In this document: in pieces, positions 25,201-35,725 of the stretch
Numbering within the stretch: the first letter of the stretch is position 1
Layout of the letters: each line of letters starts with the position of its first letter
Assembly: GCA_964247055.1 (NCBI GenBank)
Contig: OZ176052.1
Coordinates: 9,362,001-9,426,000 of the forward strand
DNA length: 64,000 bases
DNA from: Paragordius varius
Lineage: Eukaryota; Nematomorpha
Reading direction: 5' to 3'
Made by a program: the position numbers and the translations under genes
Notes under the pieces: generated by a model
What the model was told of the DNA's origin: nothing
The model's input: only the letters and a program-made list of their open reading frames with translations
Databases searched by the model: none

Positions 25201-28200
25201 TTCTTTATAAATATTGATCGATAAGGTGTAAATTCTCTTAAGGGTCTCGGTGGTGTACTTTCTTTGGGCGTTTCTTTATCTTGCAACCAATTCAACGGTG
25301 TGTTGATGTTCCTCTTCAAAAACAACGATGCGAGGGTCATCTATCTCGTTATGCCATGAATTTCGATAGGCCAATAAAACATTATTTAAAGCCTCTTGAC
25401 TCTTCACGCCAGTCATCATCGTAGAACGAAATCTTGATTTCAACGTATAAATCACTCTTTCCACCAAACCATTTGTCCTTGGGTGATAAAAAGAGATGAG
25501 GAAACATGCCGATCAACTGAGGTCGTATGGTAGGCAGAGTGAGGCCCCCAGGCGTTACCCAGATCGAGTCCGCAAACCTCCTAAGCGTTTTTTAGAAAAT
25601 GAAGAGAATGATATGTAGTTGATATTACAACATTGCATCATTGTATTTTTAAGTGCCATACGTAGTCGTTTTAACAGTTTATCCTCCAAACAATCTTTAT
25701 TTATTTGCGTTTTATTTAAATTTAAATCCACGAATGCGATTTGTCGGATTTTTTCGGCCACATATTCATCATCATTGGCTAATGGTGTCTGACTCTTTTC
25801 GGGAAGTCTTGAACACACATCGGCCATGTTTGTCGATCCCGCAATATATTTTACATCAAAATCATGCGCGGCGGCCTTGTAGATCCATCTTAACAATTTA
25901 CAGTTTTTTATATCACTTAACTTCCGATTGTTTCCGAATAAATGAACCAACGGCTTATGATCTGACCAAACCTCACATTTCTGTCCATAAATATAATAAT
26001 GGAATTTTTCTAACCCAAATAACAAAGCCTTGGTTTCCAATTCAATCACAGAATAATTTTTCTCTGCATTCTGGCATTTTCTTGACGCGAATGCAATTGG
26101 TACCATTCTCTTATTCTCCATTTGCAGAAGTACAGCCCCAAAGCCTTTTGTAGACGCATCCACTTGTATTATTGTTTTATTTATGTTATAAGTGGCAAGT
26201 AAAGATTCTCTTGATATTAAGTTTTTTGCTTGCTTAAATTCATTTTGATGTTCTTGTGACCATCTCCATTCCTTTTTAGATCCTGTTAGTGCATGTAGAT
26301 TACTAACTTTGACATGTAAGCCAGGAATAAAACGTTCATAAAAATTGAGCAATCCCAAAAATGATCTTAACTCAGTTTTATTGGTAGGTGTTGCACATTT
26401 AGTAATGGCGTCGATTTTATCTTGTACAGGGCGAATTCCCTGTTTTGATAACTCAAAACCCAAAAATTTAATATTCTTCCGATACAGTTTTAATTTATCT
26501 TTTCTAAACGTAAACCCGCATTTTTGTAACCATGTTAGGGTCTCGCTAAGATTTTTATCATGTTTATCTTTCGTTTTGCCAACAATCAAAACATCGTCGA
26601 GATCCATTGTGCCCCTGCAATCTTTGAGTACCTCATCCATTATTCTCTGGAAAAGCATGGGAGAAACCTTCAATGGTAGGCGATTAAATTGGAAATATCC
26701 CATCGGGGTAGTAATAACTTATTTTTTACTTTCCACATCCACCGGAATTTGAAGGTATGCGTTGTTTAAATCAATGGACGAAAACCATGTGGATCCCGCA
26801 CATTTAGACGCGATCGTGTCAAATGTCGGGATAATCTGAGAACGCTTATGCTAACAGTTGAGACTTGGATTATTTAGGAGAAGTGTGTTTGAAATATGCA
26901 TAGTACTTAAAACCCAATTACATGTTAAAAATATTTTGGCGCCTCCTAATGAGCTAACTAAAAGCTATTTTTCATCATAACACATTACTCCTTGTTTTAG
27001 ATCCGATTTTTTTTCATCTGGATTCGACCAAAGTAATTATTAATAAAATTAATCTCAATCATGGGTAATTGTAGATTAAATAACTAACAGGACAAGACCT
27101 AAAAAATAAATCTATACCAAACTTTTGATATCAAATAGGATTATATATACAAGGGTTATTAATATTTATCATTGAGTTTGTTTTGCCAATATTTTAGGAA
27201 ATTATATTAGTAGTATTATTTAGAAGCTTTAAAATATGTTTTACCCCTCGTAATAAATAACAAATCGTTTTATTAAATAAGCAATTACTGTTATTTTATA
27301 GTATAATAACCTTTTATGTCATTGCAAAAATTAAAATCATATGTTTTTAAGGCATTTTACCTCCATCGAAAATCTTGAGTTCTCTGAAATTTTTTTTAAA
27401 TTTGTATATGAAATACATTTGGTTGGCGTTATTCATCTTAAGGTAAAAATAAAGCTAATGTGTATAAAATAAAATTACCTAAAATTTGTGAATGTTGTTT
27501 AAATAAAAATCCTTAAGTGTCAATTACCTGACAAAAAATGCAAACATTTTAACTACATCTACTTTAAAGAAGCTAATATCAAGGCTAAAAGATTCATTAT
27601 TATGTGTAGTACCCGAGGTCATTAAAATATATCCCAATTCAATCATTTACGTTAAAATTTGTCAGTTAAATATATTTTATTGAAATTTCTATCCAATATT
27701 TTAGCCTTATATCATCACCCTTTACCATGGAACCAGCCTGTGTGCTCTCAAGTTATAAATACTGTTTCACGTAAAAAATTGCAAGAATGTACTAAATGTT
27801 ACAATGATATGGTAAAGGATTTGTCGAAAAGAATCGTCAAGTTTAATGCATGGTATGTAAGGCAACCTTTTACCTATCTGGATCCGTTGTTACTTACGGT
27901 TTTTAGCTAATTTATTAAAAATTTAAAATATGTGAAAATGTTTAGTTACATAATTTTTGTTTTAAACATGCCTTTTTGTGCTACCTTATATTAGGATTTA
28001 TTAAGTTACATTGGTACGGATCTGGAGCCATCAGAACATGAAGTTGGTCAACGCATTTTTACCGCTTTAAATATGGTAATTTAATTAATTTTTGATAAAT
28101 ATATAATTCTTTTTGTATATGTTATCCAAAAATATACATGAGCACATTTTTCAAATATTCTTCACAATGATAGGGTCATGAAAAACATTGGGCCCTTTAC

Positions 28201-31200
28201 CTTTTAGCCAGTTTGTATTGGCGAACGATTGGAAATATCCCTGAAGCTATTGATTGCATGCAACGTTCTCTGTATTACTGTCCCAGTCGTCACAGATCCA
28301 TCGTGCTTTATAATTTTGGTGCTTTGCTTGCCAAAAGCCTGGGTGCGCTTGACCATGCAAAACTAGTGTTGGAGGAGGCTCATTTAATGGCCAAATTTGA
28401 TGTAATAGATACCTTTGCAATTTTGAAGTATCTAAATTAAACAAAATTTTACCAATTAATCAATAAAACAAATATATATGAAGTATAAAACTGCAAATTT
28501 CAACATTTTTGTTGATATTGTAACAGTACCCTTAGCTTTTTTCTAACCATTTTAGAATAAAGAAAAATAAAAAAGTTTCGGAACCGTAACCAATTTAAAA
28601 TCGGAATTTAAAATGTTCCCGGTTCCACCTGTGTTTTTTTGTGATATTGATAATATGAACTCCATATTAGATTACAAAAAATTTAATCCTTGTTTAATTT
28701 AAATAGTCGAGGATTACTTTGTTACTGGCTCATGTGAATTATCTTGTTGGTAATTTAACAAGTGCTTCGCATTTTTACAAAGAAACGCTTTTCCTTTACG
28801 CTCCACACGAAGCCCCTCACTCTATTAACAAAGATGCTTTGATAGGTTTGTCGTAATTTACTGTGTTCATTTGCGATTATTTATAACGCTCTTTATAAAT
28901 AAATTTTGACTGTTTATAATTATTAAAATTAATCAAATACCTTTTTTAACATAAGTAATAATTTTAATTTTTTATGGTAATTTTATAATATATATAGGTT
29001 ATGAGCATGTAGGATGTCGTTTGGCTTATCCAGAAACTTATGAAAACGAAACAGCTAACGGAGTAATTTTTTATCTATAAAATGTTAAAATTTTTAGAAT
29101 CAATAAAAAATGTGGACAGGACACCTCTTTTTACGGTTTTTTTGCGAAAAATATTTACCATTTTGTAATACTTTTTTGACATCTAATTATTTTGTGCGCA
29201 TAATCCCGTAATTATATTTTGTTTTAATGAAAAAGCTTAACTGATAAACATATTAAGATTGTAGCTGGTTTAGCTAAAGTATGAGGACGGAAAATTTTGG
29301 CATTTACAGAAATAACACATTTTTTATTTTTTAAACACTTACTTCACATAAAAAAAAGTTTATTTTTACTTTTTTATTACAAACAACTATATCAATTAGT
29401 AAAAAATGTGTATGTTACAAAAGGGGTTAACTGTTTTTTACAAACACGATTTTAATATGTATTAAATCAAAATTTTCAATAGCAAATTATGAATTGCTTG
29501 CGTTAGTTTCTATAATCCACAATATAACATTATTCTTTTCTGTAGGCAAAGTAATCCAATACAAAAATATTTGAATTTTCATTCATCTTCTTAAATAGTT
29601 GAGAAACTTGCAATTATTACGGCAAGAAATACTGAATCATACTAGCATTTCTTCCTTTTATGATGATCCAAAAAGTTTGGGCGGCAAAAATTTGTTACCC
29701 GAAGATGTTAGCGATTGGTTGGAACGAGATTACGACTTTACCCTTCTACTAAACGGAAACGAAAGTATATTTTATGTTTAATTATGCCAAAAATTTCTCT
29801 CTTCATTGTAAAGGTTGTTTATTAGAGCGTGAAAGTTTTTAGCCATGTTAAGTTTTTATCTATTGTGTTAAATCAACAATTTTTCCTGGTTTATATTCAG
29901 GCATACATTATATTTTAAATCAAACAAAAGGTCACCAATCAACTTTTTTTACATCCTTTATACCGATTACACACTAAATTATACAGCATTGACATAAAAC
30001 TAAAACTTTACTACCGTTTTTCGTTGTGTTTCATTTAGATTTATATAACCAGGATACGATTGAATCATTGGGTTTAAGTGGAACCGAAAATTATTACGTG
30101 GATTACGATGATCGTATGATGGCAATGGACGAATCAGCTCAAACATTTACAACTTTTAATTTTAGCCATTATGATTTTGAGAAATTTTTGCAAAATAAGC
30201 TATCACTTATACAAAACCCCAATGTCAATAATGTCAATTATAATGATAAGCAAAAGAATGAATATGGGGACGATGATGAAATGAAAACATCATCTAGTCC
30301 ACATAATGATAATAAACTTAAAACAGCAAATACAAAATGCTTGAAAGATGGTAAGAAAGACATGGAAAAAAACAAAAAAATTGAGCAACACATGAAAAAA
30401 CGACAAGACACATACATTGATTCATTCAAAACTAGCATGTCTGATTCTCGACTTGAGGGTAGGGATTTGTAAATAAGATTTTTTATAATTATTATTTGAA
30501 TAATCAATTATAAATGATTTAGGTGAACAAGGTGATATGTTGGATTCAGGAAATGATGAAGTATATTTCATTTTATTTTAGTGTTTCCTTATACCATTGA
30601 TTCTATACTAAATCTTGATCTTTCATTTGAAATTTGAATATTAAATTAATTGTAAAACCTAATTAGACATGTGTTAAAATTCCCGTAAATTTTATTAGAT
30701 ATCGCAGTCATTGATAATTAGTATGATTTGTATACATGTGGTGAACCAACCATGGTCATAGCGCGTTAAAATTTTATATTTCTGGCCTAATTTTAAACTT
30801 TTAATCTAGCTTTTTAGAGCGCTTATTTTAATGTTAAATGTATTTTAAATTCACTTTCATATATTCACTATATTATTTTTAGATCAAACCAAAAATTACC
30901 ATCCCAAGTAAGAATATGATTTTTCTAACTAATATTATTGTAGATCCCTTTAAGCTGTACAAAATACCTTTAACATTCGATGTTTCATCCATTCTGCATA
31001 ATCGCGAAAAAATTTGCAAGAATGCCGTAGCCATAGATTTGAGTGTTATACCTTTTACTTATATCGCCCTTCCACAAAGCCTTGTTAAGTATATTATAAT
31101 TTATATTTTTAGTTTTTTGGTGGTTAAGAACTCAAACTTCACATATTTTAATGTTGTAAAATATAAGTTTCTATATTCAATATTCATTATAGTTCGACAC

Positions 31201-32950
31201 TAAATCAAATACCAATGACTCAAGAAATAATCATGAGCCGTTCACATTTGGAACCCCATTGTTCATTTCAAGAATTGCCTAACGATATTATTCATTCCGA
31301 GTCTGATAGGGCATTGCTACAGCTTTTGCGAAATTTCTTGCAAGAAACGAATGAAATTTCAGAGGAAAAATCAACCTTTGATTATGAGAATGTGGATCAC
31401 AATTTTTTAAATATCATTAAACAAGTAATGGGGAACCAACTTAAATCTATTTTAAGCGTATTGTTCAAATCTGAAACATATGGAATGGTTAAACAAATTC
31501 CTGGCACCAAAACCATTGCAATTAATTCAACGGTCAGATTTTTTTTACTTTACATCATTAAGATTAACGGCGATTACAGAACAAGATTTTAATTGTGCGA
31601 TAAAGCTCTTTTTCCTCTCAAAATTAATCGTAGTAAAATAAAACCATAATTTTTATTCATATTAAAAAAATCTATTCTTAGAATTTCATAAAAAAGTATA
31701 CAAAACTATTTAGGTTTTTTACTTTTCTATATATATTTATATATATTAACGTTTTATCCATATGTAAATACCGATAACCGATAATTATCTGTATGTAAAT
31801 ATCGATAACTTATTATGTTTAAGATACTTAACCTTATTTTTTTATGCATAAAGATGCTTATAAAAGGTATTGGTACAACGCTTGCAATTTATTTAAATAT
31901 GACGAATCAAAATGTATCCTGTGTTAATAATGCCTTAAATTCCAAATATCAAAACGCAACGTGTTTCCTTCCCAAGGGCACTTCTAATGAAGCAACATGG
32001 ATTATACCGGCTATCACCTCTCTCTACTGGCGTAGTGTTGGGGAATTTCATGAAGCCATAAAATGCTTACGTGCAGCATTAATGGTTGGACCCCTTGATA
32101 TCTATAAGGTAATTTATATCACCTTTATGCGTTATTTTTGATTTCGAAAGAGGGAAGTATTTTAGAATTATCCATGTTTTTATGTCTGCGCTCGCTTGGG
32201 ATTGTAAATCTTCTTAAATGGCATAATTTCAAGTCCTATGGGGCCAGCCTTTTCATTTTTAAGATTTTATTATTATAGATAATAAATTGGATTATCATTT
32301 TTAGGGTATTGGCAATGAAAAAATATTTTACCATTTTAAAACTGTAATTTAATATACAAATTAACTTGAATAGATGTCACCATTGTTGAATTTGGCAAAC
32401 TTAGCTCACACTATGGGAAATGAAGGTTTAGCCTTATTGACTGCATTTAAAACTATCTCACTCAACCCCAAATCTCCCATTGCTCATTTAACAACCGCAA
32501 ACATATTGGCCGCTCAGGTATTATTATTTTTATTATTATTGAGGTTATATAAACTTACGAAAATTTTAAAGACAAAACGTAAGAAATATTTTTTAGGCTT
32601 ACAATTTTTTAATTTTTCTATCTAACTTTAACGTTTATAATTGTGAAATATATAATTGAGTGTTATTAATTTATACCTCTATTCTATATTTCGCAACCGT
32701 TTATATTAGCAAAATTAAGGATATGGTTTGTCCCTAAAAAATTGTTTTTACGTTTTGGTTCATAATTTTTATCTTTACACATAACGATATCTTATTTTAG
32801 GGTAAACTTCAAGAATCTCTTGTATATTATATCTCAACTTTGTGTTTGCAAGATGTTGCAATAGCAAAAGAACGACTTAAAAGTATTATTTGTTTCAACA
32901 GCAATCTCAACCTTCAACTCGAAAGATTTACCCATAAAAATGAACTATAA
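16254..32950 (+). CDS. TTC17: Tetratricopeptide repeat protein 17 orthologue
   Basis: About 29 exons: 16254-16349, 16372-16637, 16662-16770, 16799-16915, 17024-17133, 17777-18023, 18382-18521, 18699-~18920, 19067-19131, 19206-19338, 19509-19695, 21429-21514, 21994-22288, 22684-22836, 22957-23051, 27705-27856, 27995-28075, 28174-28401, 28707-28845, 28998-29062, 29599-29764, 30039-30458, 30523-30560, 30883-30907, 30944-31088, 31193-~31424, 31867-32108, 32374-32517, 32801-32950. The start codon precedes a hydrophobic N-terminus, followed by THWIVSNKGKIHA, which matches the vertebrate THWVVTEDGKIQ motif. TPR blocks occur near residues 197-340 (SSWILYDMATFFWRIKG; LGNIYA), 854-900 (LYLLASLYWRTIGN) and 1380-1470 (SLYWRSVGEF; PLLNLANLA). 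At about 1,500 residues it is longer than human TTC17 (about 1,140). The family promotes actin polymerisation and ciliogenesis. Exons 12-15 and the ends of exons 8 and 26 are the least certain. Confidence 0.88.
16350..16371 (+). other. Ultra-short intron, 22 nt (TTC17 intron 1)
   Basis: GT-AG ends with a T-rich 3-prime half. Its length is not a multiple of three. Removing it joins KIHAL to ADSIYS and aligns both flanks with the vertebrate TTC17 N-terminus. Confidence 0.88.
16638..16661 (+). other. Ultra-short intron, 24 nt (TTC17 intron 2)
   Basis: GT-AG ends with a TCTAATAA branch-like motif. It contains an in-frame stop. Splicing gives ESLGIDQNDH, leading directly to the conserved LPDCSK motif. 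Confidence 0.88.
16771..16798 (+). other. Ultra-short intron, 28 nt (TTC17 intron 3)
   Basis: GT-AG ends, not a multiple of three. Splicing joins SLDYLE to SVQKRNSLS, which aligns with the vertebrate HLRGVQERVNLS region. Confidence 0.85.
17260..17540 (-). mobile_element. LINE reverse-transcriptase C-terminal fragment
   Basis: On the minus strand, LRYFKHIKRAP and then RRGRPTSNWEKTI...AWEDRKYYRP match the C-terminal end of LINE ORF2 proteins (RLRYFGHV; GRPRKNW; W..DR..W). The frame changes between the two pieces. It lies inside TTC17 intron 5. Confidence 0.7.
18024..18381 (+). other. TTC17 intron 6, nothing recognised
   Basis: AT-rich intron with no repeat or ORF that could be supported. Confidence 0.5.
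20385..21235 (+). mobile_element. Decayed RTE-type LINE endonuclease region
   Basis: Several plus-strand pieces in different frames read like the LINE endonuclease and linker: DICFVQKDRLKGEGLKKLDE, FVGGDFNCHI, YNFGDRSYMIDFILIP, and a basic KNWRWKNDVKPFLREKCKAY linker. The order is that of RTE ORF2 (QE.R.KG, GDFN.H, ID.I). Many stops and frame changes make it clearly dead. It lies in TTC17 intron 11. Confidence 0.65.
21515..21993 (+). other. TTC17 intron 12, nothing recognised
   Basis: AT-rich intron with no supported element. Confidence 0.4.
22289..22683 (+). other. TTC17 intron 13, nothing recognised
   Basis: AT-rich intron with no supported element. Confidence 0.4.
23385..24755 (+). mobile_element. 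RTE-type LINE, endonuclease and linker only
   Basis: Three successive ORF pieces (23,385-23,987, 24,031-24,441, 24,473-24,748) read KFRIATWNVNTL, CSIQKIKWKGQG, GVAIFIAQ, SGDLNGHIGN, STAIDLIIS, QHKLVIADL and a KWWWDVAIKDCIRLKK linker. This is the apurinic-like endonuclease of RTE-clade LINEs followed by the pre-RT linker. The usual catalytic glutamate of the QE-[TS]-[KR] motif reads K here, so the enzyme would be inactive. There is no reverse transcriptase: the element stops at the LTR-type sequence beginning near 24,755. It lies in TTC17 intron 15. Confidence 0.85.
24760..26850 (-). mobile_element. Second Ty3-type element, partial and rearranged fossil
   Basis: Minus-strand pieces of a Ty3/gypsy pol: reverse transcriptase with a DLDDV-type box and following thumb (about 26,000-26,830), RNase H (DASTKGFGAVLL, about 25,900-26,170), and an integrase tail with a basic, chromodomain-less C-terminus (about 24,993-25,470). 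Gag and protease were not seen. The stretch 24,760-24,990 may be the remains of its 3-prime LTR, but no partner LTR was found. The 3-prime end is also present as an inverted copy inside the element. It is clearly broken, older and more rearranged than the copy at 7,837-12,368, and of a different lineage by sequence. It sits against the LINE fragment at 23,385 in TTC17 intron 15. Confidence 0.85.
24968..25650. repeat. Inverted repeat within the second Ty3 fossil
   Basis: About 150 bp at 24,968-25,120 recurs in reverse complement at about 25,493-25,650 with very few differences. This points to a recent local inverted duplication. Confidence 0.85.
26860..27660. other. Rest of TTC17 intron 15, mostly unassigned
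   Basis: The block TTTTGGCGCCTCCTAATG near 26,935 resembles, inverted, CATTAGGAGGGCCAAAATA near 5,845, so part may be a decayed foldback MITE. Nothing else could be supported. Confidence 0.25.
28402..28706 (+). other. TTC17 intron 18, nothing recognised
   Basis: AT-rich intron with no supported element. Confidence 0.4.
29063..29598 (+). other. TTC17 intron 20, nothing recognised
   Basis: AT-rich intron with no supported element. Confidence 0.4.
30561..30882 (+). other. TTC17 intron 23, nothing recognised
   Basis: AT-rich intron with no supported element. Confidence 0.4.
30908..30943 (+). other. Possible 36-nt frame-neutral intron (TTC17)
   Basis: GTAAGA donor, CTAACTAAT branch-like motif and TTGTAG acceptor span 36 nt, a multiple of three with no stop. 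It could be spliced (giving TIPNPFKLYK) or retained as 12 extra codons. Sequence alone does not decide. Confidence 0.5.
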
Positions 32951-33046
32951 TTGTGGCATTAAATATTAACAAATAAATTTATTTATTTATATTCAATTAA
33001 TGTAAAAACATTTAGTATCTTTTTATACAAAAAACTTTTTGCAACT

Positions 33047-33298
33047 CTAACTATTGTTTGACTAAGGTGACATTATGTTTTTCAGCTATGTCTTCCACAA
33101 TTTTTTCTACTAATTTACGACAAGCTTCTCTATCGACTAATGAACTACTTTGACTTGCTGTATCACTTATCGTATTTTGTGGCGATTGAATCATACAGGT
33201 AGAATTTTGGCTAGGCTTGATGTCGTCTGGGATTTTTGGTGGAGGAGGTATTGGGGGTTTGGGTTTATCTTCGTGTTCACATTCTTTTTGGATTGTCT
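33047..33298 (-). CDS. Terminal exon of an unrecognised convergent gene
   Basis: On the minus strand a CAG acceptor (just right of 33,298) opens an 80-residue reading frame with no stop until TAG near 33,047. It is proline-rich (KPKPPIPPPPKIPDD), then Ser/Gln-rich (SDTASQSSSL), and ends in a likely helix REACRKLVEKIVEDIAEKHN followed by VTLVKQ. I do not recognise the family, and no upstream exon could be found with confidence between 33,300 and 43,500. The stop lies about 97 bp from the TTC17 stop, so the two genes converge. AATAAA-type polyadenylation signals for both strands lie in the gap (about 32,970-33,000). It could also be part of a gene whose other exons lie far upstream. Confidence 0.55.
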
Positions 33299-35015
33299 GG
33301 AGAAAACAAAATAAAATTTATAAAAAGTCGATATCCTTAAAGGTTCAAATAGTTTTTCTTTTCAAATCCAAGTAATAAATGGGACACAATTTACACAAAA
33401 AGGAAATTTCTTGTATAGAAATTAAAATAGTAAAATAAATATGACGATTGGGATAGATTTTTTTTAATCGGCTTCTTAGTCCCACTGTTATAATCCAGAA
33501 AAAGGTTTAAAAATTTCCGGAATTTTACATTTGTCAATGATGTTACTTATAAATATGCAGATAATGGGCAATCGTTTATCGTTTGCAATGGTTTTTAATA
33601 TATTTCTATTAATAACAGATTTAATTGATAAAGCGTGTTTTTACTAAGCGTCTTAAATTAACCCCCCTTAGAAAAGTGGTATGGTGAAAAATTGAAAAAT
33701 CCGTTATTAATATTTCTGCCGGCATAAAACACATAGTAAATAAAAAAAAGCGTCTCTTTTTTGCTTTTCATAAAAGCCTTAACGCTCGCCTACCTTGGGC
33801 TGACAGTGAGTTGGATATGTGCAGTTTCAGGATTTTTAGTCTGAAACACTCACCTGTAACACCTTGACGCCTTAATTAACCACACTCTTCCACCATTCAA
33901 ACATATTTGAACCATTAATTACCTTTTTTATACCTTTTACATAACTCCAAATTATTTACATAAAATATTAAAAATATTAGAAATAATATATTATTAGGAA
34001 TATGATTAAAGAAACATCGTTTACTGAAAATATTTGATCATAATATAGATACGTCACAGGCAGACGAGAGACAGCTAATGATTCAAAATTATTTTACGGT
34101 AATATTTAAATTGATACTTGTGGGATATAATTTAAAATGGAATCGGACTATTTATTCATATTTTTTATATGTTGGTTAATCGTGTCGAAATTATATAATA
34201 TATTGGGGAATCTTTTTCTTTTTTTCTAATATTTAGTAAATAAATACAAATAACGAATCCAAATTCAGACCGTTTGAACTTAAATTTTAAATCCAACTCG
34301 TTTTTAAAGAGACCAGCTGGTTAGATAAAATAAAGTTTTGCTGCATAAGGTTCCTCGTTTTATGATCGAACATATAAATTGTCATTTTCTTATGGTCAAT
34401 GATAAACCAGTATAAGAACAACATTTTCAACTACATGTGTATGCATATATTCAATACCATAATCGGTAAATTATACTGTACTCAATAAAAAATCAGATTG
34501 TCGATGGGGTTGATAAATTTTTATCCCAAAAATAATGAATAAAATTTTAAATTTAAATATATTAAATTTCACGTTGGTAGACGCATGTTGAAAAGAATGA
34601 CTGTTATAATAAGCGGTTCCACTCACGGACGTGAAAGCATTGATAAATGATCAGACTGAACACTTGCTTATTTAAAGCCATTATTTTAGTAAATTTCCGT
34701 AATTATATATGTGATTAACTCAAATTCCACCTTGAAGAATTCAAATTGACCCGCGAACATTTCAAATTTCCCCTTGAAATTTATTCAACCTAAAAATAAA
34801 TTATGTGTTTTTGGTAGTCATCATAATATGAATTTCTTATGGCATCGTTTAATATTTTTCCAGTATTATTTTAATGTTAACGAATTTTTATTCAAAAGAT
34901 ATAAAAAAAAAGTCTAAGTAACCTAGGTTAAATTTAAATTTTTTAGGCGTAATTTTGAATTGTTCAAGAATGAATTTGAGGTGTAAATTGTATATAACGG
35001 TATAGTTATTAATGA
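33299..35015. other. Intergenic, mostly nothing recognised
   Basis: The only distinctive part is a GC-richer patch at about 33,770-33,890. Its minus strand contains GTGGTTAATTAAGGCGTCAAG, resembling a pol III A box, but the B box is not clear, so a SINE is only a weak possibility. Confidence 0.3.
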
Positions 35016-35100
35016 AAGAAAGCCAGGGTTTTCAATACCGGTATAGTTATTAATGTAAGAAAGCCAGGGTTTTTAATACCGGTATAGTTGGGTAAAACTA
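35015..35100 (+). repeat. Short tandem duplication, unit about 43 bp
   Basis: The unit (GGTATAGTTATTAATG, AAAGCCAGGGTTTT, AATACC) occurs twice in tandem, followed by a third partial GGTATAGTTG. Confidence 0.85.
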
Positions 35101-35324
35101 ACATGGTTTGGTACTATTTGCTCAGGAGTTCCATTTTAAAATTTTTAGACACCAAATCCGGTTTCGACCGTCTAAGAACGACCCTAATTCTATTTTTTTT
35201 GGCCCGGTTAAAAGCCATGAAAAAATTTAACAATAATTTATAATATTTGATTTAAATTAATATTAAAATTGTTAAAATATTGATTAGTTCAATTGTTTTT
35301 TGGTTTAGACAATGTGTATATTTT

Positions 35325-35725
35325 CAATACCGAAGAAAGACATTTTAACTTGACTGAAATGAAAATGCTCAGAATGATGTGTGGGGTAACAAGAAAGGAC
35401 AGAATTGAAAATAGATTTATTCGTGGGAGCACAGATATTAAACCAATAGTGGGAAGAATGTAAAAAATTAGGCTACGTTGGTTCGGGCACATTGAAAGGA
35501 GATATTCTAATTATATTGCAAAAATAATAGATAGTCATATAGTTGAGGGAAAACGAGGAAGTGAGCGGCCTAAAACGAAATGGATAGATACAGTAAAAAG
35601 AGAGCCAGTAGAATACGAGCTTAATGCAGAGGACGCCATAGATAGAGTTCTCTGGCAAGACAGGTTGTATAACATGACCGCTCTCATTAGTGAAAACATG
35701 TAATGTAATAATAATAATAATTGGC
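35325..35725 (+). mobile_element. RTE-type LINE, 5-prime-truncated 3-prime end
   Basis: The plus strand reads EMKMLRMMCGVTRKDRIENR, IRLRWFGHIERR, VEGKRGSERPKTKWIDTVK, AEDAIDRVLWQDRL, the C-terminus of RTE ORF2 (MRMLRWMCGVTR.D; RLRWFGHV.RR; GRP...W). One internal stop interrupts it. The ORF ends near 35,703 and is followed at once by a TAATAATAATAA simple-repeat tail, as expected for RTE 3-prime ends. It is a 5-prime-truncated retrocopy. Confidence 0.85.

Noticed and set aside
33770-33890. GC-richer patch with GTGGTTAATTAAGGCGTCAAG on the minus strand
   Set aside because: A-box-like only. I could not place a B box or a tail, and the alternative reading as small exons needs an impossibly short intron of about 13 nt.
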